From: Sceloporus undulatus
Lineage: Eukaryota; Chordata; Lepidosauria; Squamata; Phrynosomatidae
Assembly (NCBI RefSeq): GCF_019175285.1
Contig: NC_056522.1
Span: 68,156,089-68,220,088, forward strand
Direction of reading: 5' to 3'
DNA length: 64,000 nucleotides
The notes beneath the pieces are model-generated. The model ran no database searches, was not told the DNA's origin, and worked only from the letters and a program-made list of their open reading frames with translations. Positions 57,076 through 64,000 of this stretch are shown one piece after another (the stretch's first letter is position 1; each line of letters opens with the position of its first letter). A program made the position numbers and the translations under genes.

Positions 57076-57223
57076 GTCTATTGGCTTTCTTTCCTCACTG
57101 GAAACCGAAACATTATGATGTTATTGTTGGGGTGCTGTCAGCACGACATAATGATGGGCTGCGGAACGCTATAAGGAACACTTGGGTCAGACATTTGAAG
57201 CAACACCCCGGACTTAGTCAACG
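57076..57223 (+). CDS. B3GALNT2: B3GALNT2 coding exon 2 (residues 34-83)
   Basis: Completes the stem and begins the luminal domain: [50 protein letters not shown]. The [11 protein letters not shown] and RNTWVRH stretches are the N-terminal signature of the B3GALNT2 enzyme (human YDVVVGVLSAR, RSTWMRH). The acceptor is a T/C-rich tract ending CTTCCTAG at 57068-57075. The donor is CAACG|GTAACT at 57223/57224. It enters in phase 1 and leaves in phase 2, which joins exon 3 cleanly. Confidence 0.96.
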
Positions 57224-57924
57224 GTAACTCCCAGCCCCCTCTCTAATGATACTCCAGACTTAGAATTCATGCTTATGTATGAGGTCTCCAATGTTTTTAA
57301 TGGGAAGAGTTCAAGATATTACTAAAATAACTTTTTATAAAAAGCCACATAGTTTACAGCAATTTTTGTTTCCTGCTTCTGAATGCTGTGACAAGAAATG
57401 TCTTGATACAAGTTTAATTTTTTTTAACCTGTTGTGCTTCTCCTGGTATCGCCTTGGTTAGCTGGAACTTTCCAGAATGTTGATTTGTTACATATTAGGA
57501 TATCTGCTACTGTTACACAATATTGGCAATAAAGCAAGATTAGTGATTAGAATATATTTGCACACTAATTTTATTGATGTTTAATTAGTTAGATTTGTAG
57601 CTGTAAATGCTTTATTATGAGAGAAATCTATAGATCGTTAGCTTTACTGTAAAGTAAACAATTAGGAGCAACTGCCACACTCTTCTTTAAGTAGCTTAGA
57701 GAAACTGAAGTACTGGAAAAGTTGTTTAACTAGGTATCCCCTGCCCCCCTTTTATTCTTTTGTAAAAGATAGAAATTGTATTGTGGTTATCCTATCAACA
57801 TAATATAATCTTAATAATACATTCTAAATAATCTAATTTGGGAAAACATTTTCATTTGTCCTTATAATAAAAGTTCTAAATATGATGGAATAAAAATCAA
57901 TAAATGTTGTTAATACAATGTTAG
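57224..57924 (+). other. B3GALNT2: B3GALNT2 intron 2
   Basis: A 0.7 kb AT-rich intron with no recognised repeat. The acceptor side is unusually A-rich, and the AG at 57923-57924 follows AATACAATGTT. Confidence 0.85.
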
Positions 57925-58025
57925 TGTCCTTGTGAAGTTTATAATCGGTGCACATGGATGTGATGTACCCGTGGAAGACAGAGAAGATCCTTATTCTTGC
58001 AGACTTCTGAACATCACTAACCCAG
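57925..58025 (+). CDS. B3GALNT2: B3GALNT2 coding exon 3 (residues 84-116)
   Basis: Encodes [20 protein letters not shown] then [13 protein letters not shown]; its first base completes Arg83. Nearly identical to the human segment ([20 protein letters not shown]). N112-I-T is a potential N-glycosylation site shared with human. Cysteines 95 and 108 are also conserved. The donor is CCCAG|GTAAGA at 58025/58026, phase 1. Confidence 0.96.
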
Positions 58026-59062
58026 GTAAGAATTTCTAGCTTTTCAAAGGTTTTCATGAACTATTCATTATTTACTGTGTCCTTGTTGTTAATTAGTCCT
58101 TGCAAACATAGTAACTCCTAGAAAGTAGAGGTTATCAAAGTAGATGTGTTCCTGGGCTTTGCTTTTTAAACAGGAACTTTAGTACTAGAGGTAGAAATTG
58201 CATGGAAATAATTGGGATAAGTTCCTATACCACAAAAAGAAAAAACAGTTCATGTTCCAGCAAAGTTTTTTATTCAAAACTAGCATTATGTACATGTGAC
58301 ATGAAACAGCCAGATCAGATAAGCCTTGAGTAAGTAAACAAAGGTATTTTGAACCTTCTAGAAACCACTTGAAAGCTTCTTCCATAACGCATGCTGGGAT
58401 TAGGATTTCCAGATCTATGCATTTTTAATATGCGAGGGTAGCTGCTGAGGCAGGCTAATCTGCTTTTCCCTTCTGTTTCTATTTTGCTCTTCATACATGC
58501 TCAGTATGTGATTCTGGACAAAGTTTATCTTGCCTGTTGTACATAAGCACACACAGTTACAGTAGGATTGGCTAGAGTAGAATCCCATTCTTTCCCTGGT
58601 CAAGCTGTATTGCACTGCTTATTGCAGACATGATGTTGCTATCTAGCACTGAAAGTCTGTCTTTCTCCATCCCTCCTTTACCATCATCCCCTGACAATGC
58701 TGCACAAATTTCCAGATAGACAGAAAACAAGAAAAGCAGAAGCTGGGCTCTCATAAAAAGACTCTGTAAAAATGAGCTTCTTTGTCAGAGGTTTTGTTAA
58801 CTGAGAATTGCCTGTATTATTCATTGTGGAAAGGTTAGACTGCAGCTTCCAGAATCACTCAGTCAGCATAGCTATTATAATGGAGGTTTGGGGAGTTGTC
58901 AGAAAAAAGTAATTTTTCTGAGTTCTGATATTCTTGCCAGTGGTGTTAATTAACAGGGATACATTCATACTTTGTGTAATAAAAATGTTCTAGAGTTACT
59001 GAGTTTCAATTGCCTTTTCGCCCTAGGTTCATGCCACATTCTTTGTTAATCTTTTCGTACAG
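58026..59062 (+). other. B3GALNT2: B3GALNT2 intron 3
   Basis: A 1.0 kb intron. No mobile element or other gene is recognised. The - strand frames here are short and unlike known proteins. Confidence 0.85.
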
Positions 59063-59256
59063 TTCTGAATCAAGAAATTGAAGCATTCACTTTGCCAGAG
59101 GATGATACTTCAGTGCTGTCAGAAGACAGAGTTGTCAGTGTGCATTTCAAAGTCCTTTACCCAATTGTCATCACAAGTCTTGGGGTGTTCTATGATGCTA
59201 AGGGTGTAGGATTCCAGAGAAACATCACAGTGAAACTATACCAGGCAGAACAGGAG
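59063..59256 (+). CDS. B3GALNT2: B3GALNT2 coding exon 4 (residues 117-181)
   Basis: Encodes [65 protein letters not shown]. This closely follows human (for example [20 protein letters not shown]). N170-I-T is a second conserved potential N-glycosylation site. The acceptor is CTTTTCGTACAG at 59051-59062, the donor CAGGAG|GTATGC at 59256/59257, phase 0. Confidence 0.97.
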
Positions 59257-59379
59257 GTATGCTACTGTCGTTATCTTAACAGGTTGAACTAAATCTGAAA
59301 GCTTTAAGGCAAGTAAAAGTAAAGCATAGAATGCAGAGAAGTTACACATACATGTGAAGAGTGAACTTCAACATGCACA

Positions 59380-59753
59380 TCTCATTCAGCCAACTCCAAC
59401 AATGGTGGCTGTGATGGGGCTGCTCTCTCCTGCCCTCCCTCATTGAAAGCATATTTGGCTACCTGGCAAATGCAGGATGAGCAAGCAGCCAACTCTGACA
59501 GTGACAACTACTGGCAACTGTTTTCAGCCTTGGCCTATACAAGAACCGCACAGCAAAAAAACAGTCCCCCTCTCCTCTTCCCACTGCTTCCATCTCTAGA
59601 ACCTGGATCTTATTCAGCCAACTATTCAGTTGCTCTCTCCTGCCCTTCCTCGCTGTGAGCACATCTGTCCACTTGGTGACTGCAGGATGAGCAGTTTTGG
59701 GGAACACCCTGCTGCCATTGCTGCCATCACTATTGGAATTGGCTGAATGAGAT
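59380..59753. mobile_element. TIR element with internal duplication
   Basis: TCTCATTCAGCCAACTCCAA at the left and the inverted TCTCATTCAGCCAATTCCAA at the right differ at one position in 20. Inside, two diverged direct copies of CAGCCAACT, CTCTCTCCTGCCCT, GCAGGATGAGCA lie about 225 bp apart. Superfamily unknown. Confidence 0.65.
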
Positions 59754-59879
59754 CAGGCATTCTGGGATCCTGCCTTGTTCCTCTTACCCATTCAGATAGT
59801 CCTCCTATAGCTTGTTTAATAAGCCAGGTGGGGTAGGATTTAGTACACATATACTGTAGTACCTTTCATCTTTCCAAGA

Positions 59880-60280
59880 TCCTGTCCTTATCCTTGGGCT
59901 GCATAAATTGAAAACTATCCATCAACACTGGACAAATAGGTCCAAGGGCCACTGGATCTGTTGCAACTCTAATGTCCAAATCAGACTTAATCTGAGCAGT
60001 TTTATTTGCAAATTGGTGTGCAAATTCTTCATAGCATGCTGCTGAGTGGCTTAACTTTTCCTGTGGACCAGATTGTAACAGACACTTTGAAACAGCTCTG
60101 CTGGGTGGTTCTTTGACGTTGCAATAGGGGCAGCAAAAAATGGTGTGTTTTGTTTTGTTTTGTTTTTGCTAACCTTATTGCCTACCATAATCCTTAAGAT
60201 AGACTTTAGTCGACTCATTCCAAGTTTTCTGCCAGTGTTACTCTAGTGCCCATCTTATTTAATTGTTGCCAGCTCCTTAG
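59880..60280 (-). mobile_element. Decayed L2-like LINE remnant
   Basis: The - strand gives text such as QFANKTAQIKSDLDIRVATD then PVALGPICPVLMDSF. This resembles the region between endonuclease and reverse transcriptase of L2-type elements (compare FFADKTSRISKDLNADITAE in the copy at 37545-39392). Low certainty. Confidence 0.5.
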
Positions 60281-60547
60281 AGAACTAGATAACTTATAGT
60301 AATTTGAAATCTTGGATTTTTTAAAAAGATTCTTTGACATTTAAGGGTAATTAGAAAAGGCTAGGCTTGGGGCAGGTATGAGGTAGACCAGTGTCAAAAA
60401 AGAAAAGTAGAAAGGGCAAGATATCAGGTAGTTGTTTTATGCTAGCTATATGCTTTGTGGGCAGTTTGAAATTAAATTATCACTGTGTTGAGGGAGGTGA
60501 TTGCACAATGACCTCTGGCAACTGTCTGTCTTTTGTTAATAAAGAGG

Positions 60548-60712
60548 CCTATGGCTTGGTGCTAGGGAATTCTGGGAACTGTGGTGGGACGTTTAGGTTT
60601 CTCTGTTAGAGAACTCAGGTGCCACAATAAACTGCAATTCCTAGTATTCCCTAGTACTGAGCCAGGGCAGTTAAAGCGGTCTCAAACTGGATTATTTCTG
60701 CAGTGTGTATTA
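60548..60712. mobile_element. hAT palindromic MITE, partial
   Basis: ATGGCTTGGTGCTAGGGAAT then TCTGGGAACTGTGGTGG mirrors AATTCCTAGTATTCCCTAGT. The right end CTGGATTATTTCTGCAGTGT is intact and the left arm is missing. Confidence 0.75.
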
Positions 60713-61777
60713 GATTTATGTGAAACAAGCTGGTAAACTTATGTTGTTGGCTTCTGGTTAATGGCTATATAGTTGGCTAAATGTGAGATGGTTTTATATA
60801 TTTAATTAAGTTAACTATACGGTCTAATGTGGCTTTAGATAAAGGGCTTGAGAAATAATTGGCCTTCGCTGAATGCTGGTAAAAGAAATTTGTAGGGTCC
60901 CCCCCTCAGCTTGTTAGGCTACTGATATCAGCTTTCTGTGATGGTTAGAACAACTAGACAAGGTTGGGCTAAGAAAGAAGGAAATACAACTAAAGATGAA
61001 CCAATTGTTTTGAGAACAGGAAAAAATTGAGCCCTCCAATTTTTCAAAGTGGGACTAATGCTTTTGGTATGCTTATGTTTGATGTATCTATGCTTACCCT
61101 TTAGTTGTCTCCAGAAAGCCTTACTACCTACATCTCTCCGAATTCAGAAATAAAGCTTGCTGATCATCCACAGAAATCTGATTTACTGAGTTGTGGAGAG
61201 AGTTCAACTAGTTCCTGACAACTGTTTTAGCCTTGGCCAGTTCTGCTTTGTCAAACATGCATGTTTCAGCATAAAAATGGAAAGTCACTATAATAACATT
61301 CACTTCTCATTTTCAGTCCCAGTGTCTAGTAGACAAGTGCATAAAACATTTCCAACATAATAGCTGTAATGCATGGAAGAGATTTGTGAGAGCTGTCTTG
61401 TGACATAAATCGTAACAGGGAAAGCAGCTTTCCCTATTTCCTTTTTATGGTTAGCAAAGTTTTGGAGACTATAATAAATCAGAGTTTGAACTGAACTTAT
61501 TATTTCAGTAGCAGAGGTTATCAACTGCCTAGCATAATTAAAATTTTCAGCAGTGTGACATACTTATTGGTTTTACCACTTTAATGCATTTCCTTCTATG
61601 TCTCCAGATGAGTCAGTGTGGCCAGGTTTCCATCATTCATCCTGGCAGCTCTGTATGTGTGACTGCCTCTGGCCTTCTGTCAGCCAGATCCCCCCTACCC
61701 AGAAGTCTTGTGCATATTTGTTGTTTGGATAACAGAAGAAAGAACCAGAAGTTTCAGGAGAGGCTCATGCTCTAATC

Positions 61778-61976
61778 CAGTGATGGTTGAACCTTTTAGA
61801 GGCCGAGTGCCCAAACTGTAACCCAAAACCCACTTATTTATTGCAAAGTGCCATGTCCCTCTGGCTTTCTCGTAACAAACTCTGGCAAACTCTGTGCTGG
61901 GTTGACGGCACATGTGCCCACAGACAGGGCTCTGAGTGCCACCTTTGGCATGTGTGCCATAGGTTCGCCATCACTG
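61778..61976. mobile_element. hAT MITE, inverted copy of the 33219 family
   Basis: CAGTGATGGTTGAACCTTTT at the left and CATAGGTTCGCCATCACTG at the right; GCCACCTTTGGCATGTGTGC matches 33219-33417 inverted. The 8-bp duplication is not preserved. Confidence 0.82.
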
Positions 61977-62827
61977 TGTGTGCCCCAGTACAAATGACAG
62001 CAGTTCTCTTGAGGCACCAGATGACTTCTAGGCTAGTTTGTGGTAATCACAAAGGGCAGTTGGCTGGTAAATGAGTGTTGAAATTTCACCCACCTGCTCC
62101 AGAATTTACCCAGTTTCAGAGTTTCAAAAATAATGTAGTGTTGTGTGATGTTAGATATAAATCTAGCAATTAAAAATATAATTAACACAAGGATGGGCTA
62201 TTCTACTCTAAGGAGTGTTTGGAAGACAATTTATATTTATGTTGATTGAAAAGGATAAAGTTGATATGATGCCATGATCTGGGGAGGGGAGAATGAAGGG
62301 TGGGATTGAGAGATAAATATATCTTCATTGCGGTACTTTTTTGAGAAGAAGGAATTGTTGTATGTATAGGAAAAGAGGAAGGGAGGAAGGATAGATATCC
62401 TGGACTCAGAAGGTTTGTGACTAAATTTAAAGTAGTTTGATTTGCATACTTTTAACATGAACCTGGCAAGTGCTATAATATACTTTGCTTCATAGGCATA
62501 TGTCATTTTTATTCAGAAATTGGTATACTGAAGTGTGGATTGAGCTGGCTTAAGCCCTGGGGTGTTGCTACAAGGTTTTGAAAACATAATGGGTGTATTA
62601 ATCCCCCCACTTTTTAATATAATTATTTAGATTTTGTAATTTTTTTTGTCTATTGGGTCTACAATTCTTAAAAGCTGAGATTTTGTCAAGAATGGTAAAA
62701 TCATCTAAAAAGCATGGGAGCAAGTCATGACAATTTTTTTCTGATATAAACTAGCCAAAAGTGTGTAAATATATGTTATGTTGATGATGTTCATGGCTTA
62801 CAGATTAGTTTCTTATTGTTTCCATAG

Positions 62828-64000
<1,173 letters not shown>

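Larger units (their letters stand above)
59257..62827 (+). other. B3GALNT2: B3GALNT2 intron 4
   Basis: A 3.6 kb phase-0 intron with a TIR element (59380), an L2-like remnant (59880-60280), an hAT palindrome remnant (60548) and an hAT MITE (61778). The stretches 60715-61770 and 61980-62820 show nothing recognised. Confidence 0.88.

Noticed and set aside
59443-59658. A 71-codon + strand frame following B3GALNT2 exon 4
   Set aside because: It lies within the TIR element at 59380-59753 and its text is not conserved protein; exon 5 joins exon 4 in phase without it.

Overview
The window is vertebrate nuclear DNA, most likely from a squamate reptile. The interspersed repeats point there: CR1, L2 and RTE/BovB LINEs, tRNA-derived SINEs with a BovB-type tail, a 5S-rRNA-derived SINE, Penelope-like fragments, and many short non-autonomous hAT, mariner/Tigger and Harbinger-like elements. 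The sequence itself does not fix the species.

Two host genes are recognised, both on the + strand and in the order known from human 1q42.3. GNG4 (G protein gamma-4) has a CpG-island promoter with a probable untranslated first exon near 9.4-9.9 kb and two coding exons (16966-17064 and 28666-28794). Together these encode a complete 75-residue protein ending in the CAAX box CTIL. B3GALNT2 (beta-1,3-N-acetylgalactosaminyltransferase 2) starts at 44455 in a second CpG-rich promoter. Its first five coding exons (residues 1-213) lie in the window and the catalytic part continues past the right edge.

Layout: 1-9.4 kb is intergenic DNA upstream of GNG4, with a decayed BovB LINE, a 5'-truncated CR1 with a long open frame and several DNA elements. 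9.4-30 kb is GNG4, its introns full of SINEs and MITEs. 30-44 kb is the GNG4-B3GALNT2 interval, dominated by a nearly full-length L2 LINE on the - strand (36559-40350) and a nested repeat block at 40.6-41.7 kb. 44-64 kb is the 5' half of B3GALNT2, with a 12.5 kb first intron.

The genes are ordinary conserved host genes. GNG4 is a membrane-anchored subunit of Gbeta-gamma. B3GALNT2 is an ER glycosyltransferase acting on alpha-dystroglycan. I see no operon-like or defence system, CRISPR array, stand-alone functional RNA gene or retrovirus/LTR element. The unusual signals lie in the mobile DNA: a head-to-head pair of hammerhead-ribozyme-like motifs in a Penelope-like fragment, an hAT element whose terminal arm is repeated five times in tandem, an L2 with an exactly duplicated 137-bp 5' block, a minisatellite abutting the B3GALNT2 promoter, and a strong hairpin element about 40 bp inside B3GALNT2 intron 1. 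Unless stated otherwise, coordinates come from reading splice sites, target-site duplications and terminal repeats by eye.
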